DNA of 37,058 nucleotides from assembly GCA_902496645.1 (NCBI GenBank), contig CABVBR010000004.1, positions 1-37,058 of the forward strand. The letters run 5' to 3'. This document shows positions 13,633 to 22,414 of the stretch, in pieces. Position numbers and translations under genes: made by a program. This stretch comes from an uncultured Collinsella sp. Its GTDB lineage: Bacteria; Actinomycetota; Coriobacteriia; Coriobacteriales; Coriobacteriaceae. A model generated the notes under the pieces. It worked only from the letters and a program-made list of their open reading frames with translations, did not search any database and was not told the origin of the DNA. Positions within the stretch are counted from its first letter, which is position 1. Every line of letters starts with the position of its first letter.

Positions 13633-15531
13633 TTAATCCAGCTCCTTGAGGCCATGTGCCAGCTGCCAGTACTCGCCGTGCTGGGCGAGCAGTTCCTCGT
13701 GGGTACCGCGCTCGATGATGCGTCCGTGCTCCAGTACCATGATGGCATCGGCGTCGCGGACGGTGGACAGGCGGTGCGCGATCATAAACGTGGTGCGGCC
13801 GCGCATGATGCGGTCCATGCCGCGTTCGATGAGCTTTTCGGTGCGCGTGTCGATGCTCGAGGTTGCCTCGTCCAAGATGAGCACCGGCGGGTCGGCCACG
13901 GCCACGCGCGCAATGGCGAGCAGCTGGCGCTGGCCCTGCGACAGGTTGGCGCCATCGGCCGTGACCGGCGTGTCGTAGCCTCTAGGCAGGCGGCGGATAA
14001 ACGAGTCGGCGCAGGCGGCCTCGGCAGCGGCGCGCACCTCCTCGTCGGTCGCGTCGAGCTTGCCAAAGCGGATGTTCTGCGCAATGGTGCCGCTAAACAG
14101 GTGCGTATCCTGCAGCACAATGCCGAGCGACCCGCGCAGGCTGGCCTTGGCAATGTGCTTGACGTCGATGCCGTCGTACGTGATCTCGCCGTCATCGACC
14201 TCGTAGAAGCGGTTGATGAGGTTGGTGATGGTCGTCTTTCCGGCACCCGTGGAGCCAACAAATGCGATCTTCTGCCCCGGCTTGGCAAACAGGTTGAGGT
14301 CCGTGAGCACACGAGCGCCGGGCACGTAGGAAAAGTCCACGGCATGGAAGCGCACGTCGCCGGCAAGTGGCACCAGGCCCGTGACAAGCTCGGTACCGTC
14401 GGCGCTCACCGCGCGGCCCAACTCGTCAACGGAGGCAACATCATGCAGGTGCCCGTACGCGCCCACGCCCTGACCTTCGGGAATCTTCCACGCCCACGCG
14501 GCGTCGCCCGTCTGTACCAGCTCCACGCGGCCCTCGTCCACCTCGGGCTGCAGGTTCATGGCGGCAAACAGGCGCTCGGCACCGGCCAGCGCGTTAAGCA
14601 AAAAGTTGCCGAGCTGGGTGAACTGGTTGATGGGCATGGCCGCCTGGCGCACAAAGACCAAGTAGCTCGCGAGCGCGCCCACGTCGGCCAAGCCGTTGAT
14701 GCAGAGCATGCCGCCCGCCACCGCAACGATCGCGTAGTTGGCATACCCGATCACCACGGTCATGGGCACCATCGAGTTGGCGTAGGCCTGCGCGGCGCCA
14801 CCGGTGCGGCGCAGCTCCTGGTTGCGCGCGTCAAAACCGGCCACGTTGGCCTGCTCGTGGTTAAAGACCTTGATGACCTTTTGGCCCGAAACCATCTCCT
14901 CGACATATCCGTCCAAGTCGCCGAGTGACGCCTGCTGGGCGGCAAAGAAGCGCTTGGAGCGGATGCCCGAGTAGCGCGCATACAGCACAATGGCCGCGTC
15001 GCACACGAGCGTAATGATCGTGAGTTGCCAGTTAAGGATGATGAGCATGGCCGTGGTGCCGATCACCTGAATGGTCGCCTGAATCACGTTGGCAAAGCTG
15101 TTGTTGAGTGCCTCGGAGACGGTGTCGACATCGTTGGTGAAGAAGCTCATGATGTCGCCCGAACGCGTGCCGTCGAAATAGCTGAGCGGCAGCGTCTGGA
15201 TATGCGCGAACAGGTCGCGGCGAATGTCGGACACCACGCGCTGGGCTGCGCGCACCATGATTTGCGAATAGCCCAGGGCCGAGAGCACGCCCGCGGCGTA
15301 GATGGCAGCCGTAAAGAGAACCTGCTTGGTGAGCAGCTCCTCCCCACCCGTAGCCAGGCCGTTGACGATGGGGCGCACCATATAGGTGCCGGCGAGGCTC
15401 GCGATGGCGGCGATAGAGGCGAGCACACCTACCGCGAGCAGCGAGAACTTGGCGTGGCCCATATAGCTGAGCAAGCGGCGGAGCGTCTGCCCCAGATTGG
15501 CCGGGCGGGCCTGAGCAGATGTCTTAGGCAT
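13633..15531 (-). CDS. ABC exporter half-transporter with canonical ATP site
   Basis: A 632-residue type IV ABC exporter subunit: six membrane helices (about 30-330) then a nucleotide-binding domain (about 375-620). The NBD has Walker A GSTGAGKTT, signature LSQGQ, Walker B VLILDEATS with the catalytic Glu, and the switch His in MIAHRLSTV. Its partner at 15524-17368 has altered catalytic residues, so the two probably form a heterodimeric exporter like TM287/288 or BmrCD, with this the TM288-like subunit. The ATG at 15531 follows GGGAGGCGAGTGCC and overlaps the partner gene by 8 bp. Likely substrates are drugs, lipids or peptides; no specific substrate can be named. Confidence 0.93.
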   Translation of the reverse strand: MPKTSAQARPANLGQTLRRLLSYMGHAKFSLLAVGVLASIAAIASLAGTYMVRPIVNGLATGGEELLTKQVLFTAAIYAAGVLSALGYSQIMVRAAQRVVSDIRRDLFAHIQTLPLSYFDGTRSGDIMSFFTNDVDTVSEALNNSFANVIQATIQVIGTTAMLIILNWQLTIITLVCDAAIVLYARYSGIRSKRFFAAQQASLGDLDGYVEEMVSGQKVIKVFNHEQANVAGFDARNQELRRTGGAAQAYANSMVPMTVVIGYANYAIVAVAGGMLCINGLADVGALASYLVFVRQAAMPINQFTQLGNFLLNALAGAERLFAAMNLQPEVDEGRVELVQTGDAAWAWKIPEGQGVGAYGHLHDVASVDELGRAVSADGTELVTGLVPLAGDVRFHAVDFSYVPGARVLTDLNLFAKPGQKIAFVGSTGAGKTTITNLINRFYEVDDGEITYDGIDVKHIAKASLRGSLGIVLQDTHLFSGTIAQNIRFGKLDATDEEVRAAAEAACADSFIRRLPRGYDTPVTADGANLSQGQRQLLAIARVAVADPPVLILDEATSSIDTRTEKLIERGMDRIMRGRTTFMIAHRLSTVRDADAIMVLEHGRIIERGTHEELLAQHGEYWQLAHGLKELD

Positions 15532-17368
15532 GGCACTCGCCTCCCTTCTGGGCGTCGGCTTGCGAGACGTAGGCGGCGACGGGCTCCGGCTCCGCTAGCT
15601 GCGAGGCCGGGGACGAGGGCGCGTCCTGGCTCTCCCCCTCACCCGCGAACTCCATCTGCGAGGCGTAAATCTCCTGATAGATGTTGTCGTTCGCCAGCAG
15701 TTCCTCGTGCGTGCCCACGCCGTGGATGCGCCCGTCGTCCAGCACCACAATGCGATCGGCATCCATCACGCTCGCGATACGCTGGGCAATGATGATCACG
15801 GTCGTATCAGGAATCTGCGCGATGTGCTCGCGGATCTTGGCGTCGGTCGCCATATCGACCGCGCTGGTCGAGTCATCAAAAATGAGCACGCGCGGATGCT
15901 TGAGCAGCGTACGCGCGATGCACAGACGCTGCTTCTGCCCGCCCGAAACACCGGCGCCGCCCTGGCCCAGCTCGCCATCCAGCCCGCCGATACGGTCCAG
16001 GAACTCGTCCACACACGCCGCACGGCAAGCACGCAGCAGTTCCTCGTCGGATGAATCGGGCGCGCCCCACTGCAGGTTCTCGCGCACGGTGCCCGTGAAC
16101 AGCACATTCTTTTGCAGCACAATGCCCACCGCGTCGCGCAAGGTAGCCAGGTCGTAGTCACGCACGTCGTGTCCGCCCACAAGCACGGCGCCCTCAGTGG
16201 CGTCGTACAGGCGCGCAATCAGCTGCACAAGCGAGCTCTTGCCCGAGCCCGTGCCGCCAAGGATGCCCACCGTCGAGCCGCTCTCGATGCGAAGGTCGAT
16301 ATGCTCGAGCACATCCTCGGCAGCATCCGCGCGGTACTTAAACGACACATCGCGAAACTCGATGCTTCCGTCGGCCACCTCGTGCACAGCAGCGGCAGCG
16401 TCGGGCGCTTGGATAAGCGAACGCTCGTCGAGCACCCGCGAGATGCGTTCCACGCTGGCAAGTGCGCGGGTGAGCAGCAAAAACACGTTGGAGACCATCA
16501 TGAGCGAGTTCATGATCAGCAGCACGTAGCTCATAAAGCCCGTGAGCGAGCCCACGCCGAGCTCGCCGGCAAGGATCATGCGCCCGCCGATCCACAGAAT
16601 GGAAAGCGCCGCCACGTACATCGACAGCTGAAACACCGGCAGGTTGAGCACGGCGTTGCCGAAGGTCTTCGTCGCCGTGTGCGCAAGCTCGGTGTTGACG
16701 GCATCGAACTTGGCCTCCTCGTGCGCGGCGCGCACATACGCCTTGACGGCGCGCACGGCGGTGAGGTCCTCCTGCACCACGCCGTTGAGGTGATCCATCG
16801 AAGTCTGCAGCTGGCGGTAGAGCGGGCTGACGCGGTAGGTAATAACGCCCAGTACGATCGCCAGCACCGGCAGGATGATCGCGAATACCGTAGCAAGCGG
16901 ACGCGACAGCACCAACGCATAGACCAAGCCAACGATAAGCGTCACGGGACCGCGCACCATGGGGCGAAAGCCGTTGCCGATGGCGTTTTGAATAACAGTG
17001 ATATCGGTGGTCATGCGCGTGACGAGCGAGCTGGCGTCGTAGTTGTCCAGATTGCCAAAAGCGAGCGTCTGGATCTTGCGGTACTCGGCCTCGCGTAGGT
17101 TAGCGCCCAGCCCCGAGGCAACGCGGGCGGACGTGCGCGCATAGCCTAAGCCAAGTACCAGCGAACATGCGGCGCATACCAACATATACGTGCCCTGCAA
17201 CAGCATGTAGTTGATGTCGCCCGCGGGCACGCCCACATCGATGATATTTGCCATGATGACCGGAATAAACAGCTCGAGCGCCGTCTCGGCAGTCACAAAG
17301 AGCACGCCGAGTATGGCATCGCGGCGGTATGCCCCCAGGTAGGAAAACAGAATCTTGAGATTGCGCAC
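15524..17368 (-). CDS. ABC exporter half-transporter with degenerate ATP site
   Basis: A 614-residue ABC exporter subunit, six membrane helices then an NBD. Walker A is GGTGSGKSS and the signature is VSGGQ. Walker B reads VLIFDDSTSAVD, with Asp in place of the catalytic Glu, and the switch residue is Gln (IIIAQRIASV) instead of His. These are the hallmarks of the degenerate site in heterodimeric exporters (TM287-like). The start appears to be GTG at 17368 behind GGGGGATG; no better in-frame ATG is seen near it. It is the first gene of the two-gene operon, with an 8-bp overlap to its partner. The charged Glu- and Gln-rich C-terminal tail is about 40 residues. Confidence 0.92.
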   Translation of the reverse strand: MRNLKILFSYLGAYRRDAILGVLFVTAETALELFIPVIMANIIDVGVPAGDINYMLLQGTYMLVCAACSLVLGLGYARTSARVASGLGANLREAEYRKIQTLAFGNLDNYDASSLVTRMTTDITVIQNAIGNGFRPMVRGPVTLIVGLVYALVLSRPLATVFAIILPVLAIVLGVITYRVSPLYRQLQTSMDHLNGVVQEDLTAVRAVKAYVRAAHEEAKFDAVNTELAHTATKTFGNAVLNLPVFQLSMYVAALSILWIGGRMILAGELGVGSLTGFMSYVLLIMNSLMMVSNVFLLLTRALASVERISRVLDERSLIQAPDAAAAVHEVADGSIEFRDVSFKYRADAAEDVLEHIDLRIESGSTVGILGGTGSGKSSLVQLIARLYDATEGAVLVGGHDVRDYDLATLRDAVGIVLQKNVLFTGTVRENLQWGAPDSSDEELLRACRAACVDEFLDRIGGLDGELGQGGAGVSGGQKQRLCIARTLLKHPRVLIFDDSTSAVDMATDAKIREHIAQIPDTTVIIIAQRIASVMDADRIVVLDDGRIHGVGTHEELLANDNIYQEIYASQMEFAGEGESQDAPSSPASQLAEPEPVAAYVSQADAQKGGECHA

Positions 17369-17444
17369 GCAGGTTCATCCCCCATCAAACGTTGTTCGCA
17401 AACCCACGTATTATGGCGCGCCATGCGGCGGTGTCAAGTGTTCC

Positions 17445-17456
17445 GAAATCGATTTC
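17445..17456. promoter_or_regulatory. Operator-like palindrome between ABC and MATE genes
   Basis: GAAATCGATTTC is a perfect 12-bp palindrome in the 260-bp space between the divergent ABC operon (start 17368) and MATE gene (start 17628). It resembles, but does not match, the LacI-type operators near kdgK. A regulator of either efflux unit might bind here; the evidence is only the symmetry. Confidence 0.3.
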
Positions 17457-17627
17457 TGCAAGGCTAGTGCAGGCACCAAGCTCGCAGGACGCATGTCCGT
17501 ATTCAATTGGAAATGAACGCGTGCGTGACTTTTTCGCCCCGCCGCCAATACAAATCTTGACTCTACAATCGTTATAGGGTTTTCACTACACTGGTACGTA
17601 AACGAACCAAGCCAGAAAGTCCCGCCC

Positions 17628-18974
17628 ATGGAACACGACCTCACACGCGGCAATGTCCTCAAGACCATCGCGGTCTTTGCCCTGCCCTATATGCTCTCGT
17701 ACTTTTTGCAGATGCTCTACGGCATGGCGGACCTGTACATGATGGGACAGTTCAGCGGCGCCGCCGGCATCACCGCCGTGGGCAACGGCGCGCAAACGCT
17801 CTATATCATTACCGTGACGCTTGTGGGCCTGGCCATGGGAACGACCGTCATCGTCGGCCACGCTGTGGGCTCGCGTCGCTTTGACCGCGCGGAGGTCGCC
17901 ATCGGTAATACCATCACGCTGTTTATAGGCGTCTCGGTGGTACTGGCCGCAGTCTTGCTCGCGCTGTGTCCGCAGATCGTGGCGCTCATTGGCACGCCGG
18001 CCGAGGCAGTCGAAGGCACGGCCGCCTACCTGCGCATCTGCTTTATAGGCATTCCCTTTATCGCCGCATACAACATCCTTTCGGCAATCTTTCGCGGTCT
18101 GGGCGATTCGCGCTCGCCCATGTATGTGATCGGCGTGGCGTGCATCATCAACATCGCGCTCGACTTTCTGTTCATCGGCCACATGGGGCTCGGCCCCGTG
18201 GGTGCGGCGCTCGGCACGGTAATTGCACAGACGGCAAGCGTAGCCCTCGCGCTTGCATGGCTCAAAAGCCGCCGCACGCATATCCACGTTAAGCGTAGCG
18301 ACCTGCGCCCCCAGCCCGAGGTACTCGGCAGCATTCTTAAAATTGGCGTGCCCGTGGCCGTGCAGGACGGCTGCATCCAGGTGGCGTTTATGTTCATCAC
18401 CGTCATCGCCAACCACCGCGGCCTGGTCGACGCTGCCGCCGTGGGCCTCGTCGAAAAGATGATCAGCTTCTTGTTCATTGTGCCGAGCTCCATGGGCGCC
18501 ACCGTCAGCGCGCTCACGGCGCAAAATGTCGGCGCGGGCGAGGGCGGCCGCGCGCGCCAGGTGCTCAAGGATGCCATGAGCATCTCGTTGGTGTATGGCT
18601 GCCTGATCACGGCGCTCATGTGGCTGGTGGCGCCGGCGTTTATCGGCTTCTTTGCCAAGGACGCCGCAGTGGTCGCGGCCGGCGCCGGTTATATGCGCAG
18701 CTACATCTTCGACGCAATCTTTGCCGGTATCCACATTTGCTTTAGCGGCTTTTTCGCCGCGTACGGCAAGAGCTATATCGGCTTTGCGCACAACGTGCTG
18801 GCGGTGGCGCTCATTCGCGTGCCGGGCGCGTGGCTGCTGTCGAACGCCTTTCCCAACACGCTGTTCCCCATGGGCATCGCCTCGCCCTGCGGCTCGATTC
18901 TGTCGGCGATCATTTGCGTCGTGGCGTTTACCGTGCTCAACCGTCGCGGGGCTTTTGACAAGCTGATGGCGTAG
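17628..18974 (+). CDS. MATE-family efflux transporter
   Basis: A 448-residue transporter of the multidrug and toxic compound extrusion family (NorM/DinF-like fold), inner membrane, about 12 helices. It starts LTRGNVLKTIAVFALPYMLSYFLQMLYGMADLYMMG, typical of the first two helices, and has the repeat-related segment LKIGVPVAVQDG at the start of the second half. It would export cationic drugs or metabolites using Na+ or H+. The ATG at 17628 has only a weak upstream ribosome site (GAAAGTCCCGCCC). The MerR-type regulator 56 bp downstream is in the same direction and probably controls it. Confidence 0.93.
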   Translation: MEHDLTRGNVLKTIAVFALPYMLSYFLQMLYGMADLYMMGQFSGAAGITAVGNGAQTLYIITVTLVGLAMGTTVIVGHAVGSRRFDRAEVAIGNTITLFIGVSVVLAAVLLALCPQIVALIGTPAEAVEGTAAYLRICFIGIPFIAAYNILSAIFRGLGDSRSPMYVIGVACIINIALDFLFIGHMGLGPVGAALGTVIAQTASVALALAWLKSRRTHIHVKRSDLRPQPEVLGSILKIGVPVAVQDGCIQVAFMFITVIANHRGLVDAAAVGLVEKMISFLFIVPSSMGATVSALTAQNVGAGEGGRARQVLKDAMSISLVYGCLITALMWLVAPAFIGFFAKDAAVVAAGAGYMRSYIFDAIFAGIHICFSGFFAAYGKSYIGFAHNVLAVALIRVPGAWLLSNAFPNTLFPMGIASPCGSILSAIICVVAFTVLNRRGAFDKLMA

Positions 18975-19030
18975 CGGGGCAACGCAGGTCTGGCACTTCT
19001 CCCCTGCTTTTTACCGAAAGGAGCGGTCCC

Positions 19031-19879
19031 ATGACCGACTCGCCAACTGAACATACCGAGGGTCTGCTCCGCATTGGCGAGGTGGCGCGCTTGTTCAACC
19101 TGAGTGTGGGCACGTTGCGCCATTACGAGCAGATGGGATTGCTGGACCCGGCGCACATCGATTCGACGAGTGGATACCGCTACTACGGATCTCGGCAGCT
19201 CTCCACCCTCAACACCATCAGCCACCTGCGCGTTCTCGACTTGTCGCTCGCACAAATCCGCGAGTTTGTGACCACGCGCGATGTGGACCTCATGCAGCGA
19301 CAGCTGGCTCAGCAGCAGGAGCTCATCGAGCGCAAGCGCCGCGAGCTGGAGCGCGTGTCGCGCAAGATCGATAACCGACTTGCGCTGCCGCACGATGCCT
19401 TGAACACCGAGCTCGATACCATTTGCACAATCGATGCGCCCGAGCTTCGCTGTGCCGTGTTGCGCGAACGCGTCAACCCTACCGACGCCTATGCGCTGGA
19501 GTGGCAGATTCGTCAGCTGCAGAAGGGCCAGCACGTGACCTTTGTCTTTCTGGGCAACTTGGGCGTTGGGATCAGCGCCAAGCGTCTCGCAGCCGGCGAC
19601 TTTAACGGCTACGACGAGGTCTTTCTGCTGCTCGATGACACCGATGAGTACTTGGGCGACGTCGAGACACGACCCGCCGCGCGCTGCCTGACCATAAGCT
19701 TCCGCGGCACGCACGGGCAAGCGGGCCCGCGCTATGAGCAGCTGCTCGGCTATATGCGCGAACATAACCTGACGCCCGCCGGTCCATCGCGCGAGATTGC
19801 CCTGATCGATGACATCATCAGCGACGATCCCGCGACCTATGTGACGCAGATCACGGTGCCGGTTTCCCCAGCAAAGTAA
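19031..19879 (+). CDS. MerR-family regulator with GyrI-like effector domain
   Basis: A 282-residue transcription regulator. Residues about 12-80 (LRIGEVARLFNLSVGTLRHYEQMGLLDPAH, then GYRYYGSRQL) are the winged-helix MerR DNA-binding domain. A coiled-coil dimer helix rich in Gln, Glu and Arg runs about 95-128. The rest resembles the BmrR/GyrI effector-binding domain that senses bulky organic cations. The start at 19031 has AAAGGAG nearby. Its position just after the MATE pump suggests it activates that pump when a substrate is present, as BmrR does for Bmr; this is inference. Confidence 0.9.
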   Translation: MTDSPTEHTEGLLRIGEVARLFNLSVGTLRHYEQMGLLDPAHIDSTSGYRYYGSRQLSTLNTISHLRVLDLSLAQIREFVTTRDVDLMQRQLAQQQELIERKRRELERVSRKIDNRLALPHDALNTELDTICTIDAPELRCAVLRERVNPTDAYALEWQIRQLQKGQHVTFVFLGNLGVGISAKRLAAGDFNGYDEVFLLLDDTDEYLGDVETRPAARCLTISFRGTHGQAGPRYEQLLGYMREHNLTPAGPSREIALIDDIISDDPATYVTQITVPVSPAK

Positions 19880-19917
19880 GAACCGCCCGGAAGGCATCAT
19901 GCTTCCCGGGCGGTTCT
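19880..19917. terminator. Bidirectional terminator between merR and ligA
   Basis: GAACCGCCCGG (19880-19890) pairs with CCGGGCGGTTC (19906-19916), with one bulged base at the inner end of the stem. A TTCAATT tail follows on the plus strand. The hairpin sits between the convergent ends of the MerR gene (19879) and ligA (19938) and can serve both. Confidence 0.8.
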
Positions 19918-19937
19918 TCAATTAGGCTATCAATGCG

Positions 19938-22166
19938 CTAAGCCTGGGGCACCTGACCAGTCGCCAGGATCTGCTCGAGCGCGTCCTCGTCCAGCACGGG
20001 TACACCCAGCTGCTCGGCCTTGGTGAGCTTGGAGCCTGCCTTGGGGCCGGCGACCAGGTAGCTCGTCTTCTTTGACACGCTGCCCGAGACCTTGGCACCG
20101 AGCACCTTGAGCGCCGCGCCCGCCTCGTCGCGCGTACGGTTGACGAGCGTGCCCGTCAGCACAAACGTCAGGCCCGCGAGCGGCTGCGCGTCGGCAAGCT
20201 CGCCTGCCACACCGGCATCGGCCGCGGCCTGCGCATGGGCGGCGCCCAGGTCGACCTCGAGCGACAGACCCGCCTGGCGCAGGCGGTCCAGCACGGCGAG
20301 GTTCTCGGGCACGGCCAGGAATTGCTTGACACTCGCCGCGATCTTGGGGCCGATGCCCTCGCACTCGGCGATGTCTTCCTCGCTCGCCAGGACAAGTTTG
20401 TCGATCGACAGGAATCGCTCGGCAATAACCTCGCCCACGCTCTTGCCAACATGGCGAATACCCAGGGCAAACAGCACGCGGCCGAGCGGTTGGTTCTTGG
20501 ACTTGTTGAGCTCGGCGACAATCTTCTCGGCGGTCTTTACGCCCACTGGGATGGGATCGCCCTTCTTAACACCCTTTTTGCTGTTGGAGCTCGCATACAC
20601 GCGGCCCGTGTCCAGGCCGGCGATATCATCGACCGTGAGCTGGTAAAAGTCCGCGACATCGTGGATCAGGCCGGCGGCGATCATCTTGTCGACGATCTCG
20701 TCGCCCAAGCCGTCGACGTCCATGCAGCCGCGGCTCACCCAGTGGAGCAGGCGCTCCTTGAGCTGTGCGGGGCAGTCGATGGACACGCAGCGGTAAGCAA
20801 CCTCACCGTCCTCGTGGACCACGGGGCTGCCACACACGGGGCAGACCTCGGGCATCTGCCAGTCGACCGAATCGACCGGGCGCTTGTCGAGCACGGGACC
20901 CACGACCTCGGGAATCACGTCGCCCGCCTTGTGCACGATAATGGTGTCGCCCTCGCGCACGTTCTTGCGACGGATCTCGTCGATGTTGTGCAGCGTGGCG
21001 CGCGCGATGGTAGAGCCGGCGACCGTCACCGGGTCGAACTCGGCGACCGGGGTGAGCACGCCGGTGCGGCCAACCTGAATGCGGATCTCTCGCAGGATGG
21101 TCTGCTTTTCCTCGGGCGGGAACTTAAAGGCAATCGCCCAGCGCGGCGCGCGAGCGGTAAAGCCCAGGTCGAGCTGCTGCTGGAAACTGTCGACCTTTAC
21201 AACCACACCGTCGATGTCGTAGTCCAGGTCACCGCGGTGCTCGAGCGCCTGGGCACAGAACTCGTGAACCTCGGCCGGTGTGGCGCAACGAGCCACGTTG
21301 GGGTTGACGCTAAAGCCGGCGCTACGCAGCCAATCGAGAAATTCGCGCTGGCTGTGAACGTGCAGCGGATCGGTATCGGCAATAGCGTAGATAAAGGTGG
21401 CCAGGTCGCGACGCGCCGTGACCTTGGGATCCTTCTGACGCAGGCTGCCAGCGGCAGCGTTGCGCGGGTTGGCAAAGGGGTCGCGGCCCTCGGCATCGGC
21501 CTCTTCATTCAGACGAACAAAGCTGCCCTTGGGCATATAGACCTCGCCGCGTACCTCAATGGTGCGCTCGCGGTCGGCGCCCATGTGGGCGAGCGCCGGC
21601 TCGGACAGGTGCATGGGCACATCCTTGATGGTACGGACATTGAGCGACACGTCCTCGCCCGTGGTGCCGTCGCCGCGCGTGGCGGCGCGTACGAAGGTGC
21701 CGTTTTGGTAGGTAAGGGCCACGCCCAGGCCGTCGATCTTAAGCTCGCAGGTATAGGTGACGCTGCCGGCACCGAGCGCATCCTCGGCGCGCTGGAGCCA
21801 CGCGTCGAGTTCGTCCAGGTCCATGGCATCGTCCATGGAGTACATGCGTGCCATATGCGTGACCGGCGTAAACTGCTCGCTCACGTAGCCGCCCACGCGC
21901 TGGGTATAGCTGTCGGGGGTCACCAGGTCGGGGTAGGTCGCCTCGATTTCCTGCAGCTCAACGAGCATTTTGTCGAAGGCGGCGTCCGTGATCTCGGGCG
22001 CATCGAGCATGTAGTAGCGATAGGCGTGGTAATCGAGCTCGTGGCGCAGCTCGGCCGCGCGCGCTGCCGCCTGGGCACGGGCATCGGTCGATGCGGCGGC
22101 ATCCGCGCTCGCGGGCGTTTTGGTATCGATATCTACACCGTCACCAAACAGGCTCGATTGCTCCAT
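19938..22166 (-). CDS. ligA: NAD-dependent DNA ligase
   Basis: LigA, 742 residues, seals nicks in DNA during replication and repair using NAD+. Domain Ia comes first, then the adenylation domain with the active lysine Lys143 in CELKIDGLG, the OB fold, the zinc finger CPVCGS...CVSIDCPAQ, a helix-hairpin-helix region, and a C-terminal BRCT domain (LAGLTFVLTGTLVNRTRDEAG, then KTSYLVAG). It is about 60 residues longer than E. coli LigA, mainly at the N-terminus (an Ala-rich stretch to residue 40). The ATG at 22166 follows GAAGGAGTGCCGCA. Confidence 0.97.
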   Translation of the reverse strand: MEQSSLFGDGVDIDTKTPASADAAASTDARAQAAARAAELRHELDYHAYRYYMLDAPEITDAAFDKMLVELQEIEATYPDLVTPDSYTQRVGGYVSEQFTPVTHMARMYSMDDAMDLDELDAWLQRAEDALGAGSVTYTCELKIDGLGVALTYQNGTFVRAATRGDGTTGEDVSLNVRTIKDVPMHLSEPALAHMGADRERTIEVRGEVYMPKGSFVRLNEEADAEGRDPFANPRNAAAGSLRQKDPKVTARRDLATFIYAIADTDPLHVHSQREFLDWLRSAGFSVNPNVARCATPAEVHEFCAQALEHRGDLDYDIDGVVVKVDSFQQQLDLGFTARAPRWAIAFKFPPEEKQTILREIRIQVGRTGVLTPVAEFDPVTVAGSTIARATLHNIDEIRRKNVREGDTIIVHKAGDVIPEVVGPVLDKRPVDSVDWQMPEVCPVCGSPVVHEDGEVAYRCVSIDCPAQLKERLLHWVSRGCMDVDGLGDEIVDKMIAAGLIHDVADFYQLTVDDIAGLDTGRVYASSNSKKGVKKGDPIPVGVKTAEKIVAELNKSKNQPLGRVLFALGIRHVGKSVGEVIAERFLSIDKLVLASEEDIAECEGIGPKIAASVKQFLAVPENLAVLDRLRQAGLSLEVDLGAAHAQAAADAGVAGELADAQPLAGLTFVLTGTLVNRTRDEAGAALKVLGAKVSGSVSKKTSYLVAGPKAGSKLTKAEQLGVPVLDEDALEQILATGQVPQA

Positions 22167-22350
22167 TGCGGCACTCCTTCGCTCGATTTCAAACGGATAC
22201 TAGAGTACCACCGGTCACAATGGGGTCGAATCGCCCTTTCAAACCGCATCGAATCGGCAGCCGCCAGACCGGAGTGGATCGCGCGATCAACTCATGCCCT
22301 TGCCATTTCTAAATGATCCGTTTCCCCGTCCCCAACGGATCAATAAGAAA

Positions 22351-22388
22351 AGAGGGGACTGTCCCGCGTTGGCGGGACAGTCCCCTCT
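22351..22388 (-). terminator. Rho-independent terminator of the HtrA-like gene
   Basis: AGAGGGGACTGTCCCGC (22351-22367), loop GTTG, then the exact complement (22372-22388): a perfect 17-bp stem. On the minus strand the stem is followed by TTTTCTTATTG, a proper T-run. It lies 27 bp beyond the protease stop codon. Confidence 0.93.
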
Positions 22389-22414
22389 GGCTTCGATATG
22401 TGCAATACGGTTCG

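Noticed and set aside
20235..22316. Plus-strand frame of 693 codons opposite ligA
   Set aside because: Antisense shadow of ligA; no recognisable domain.
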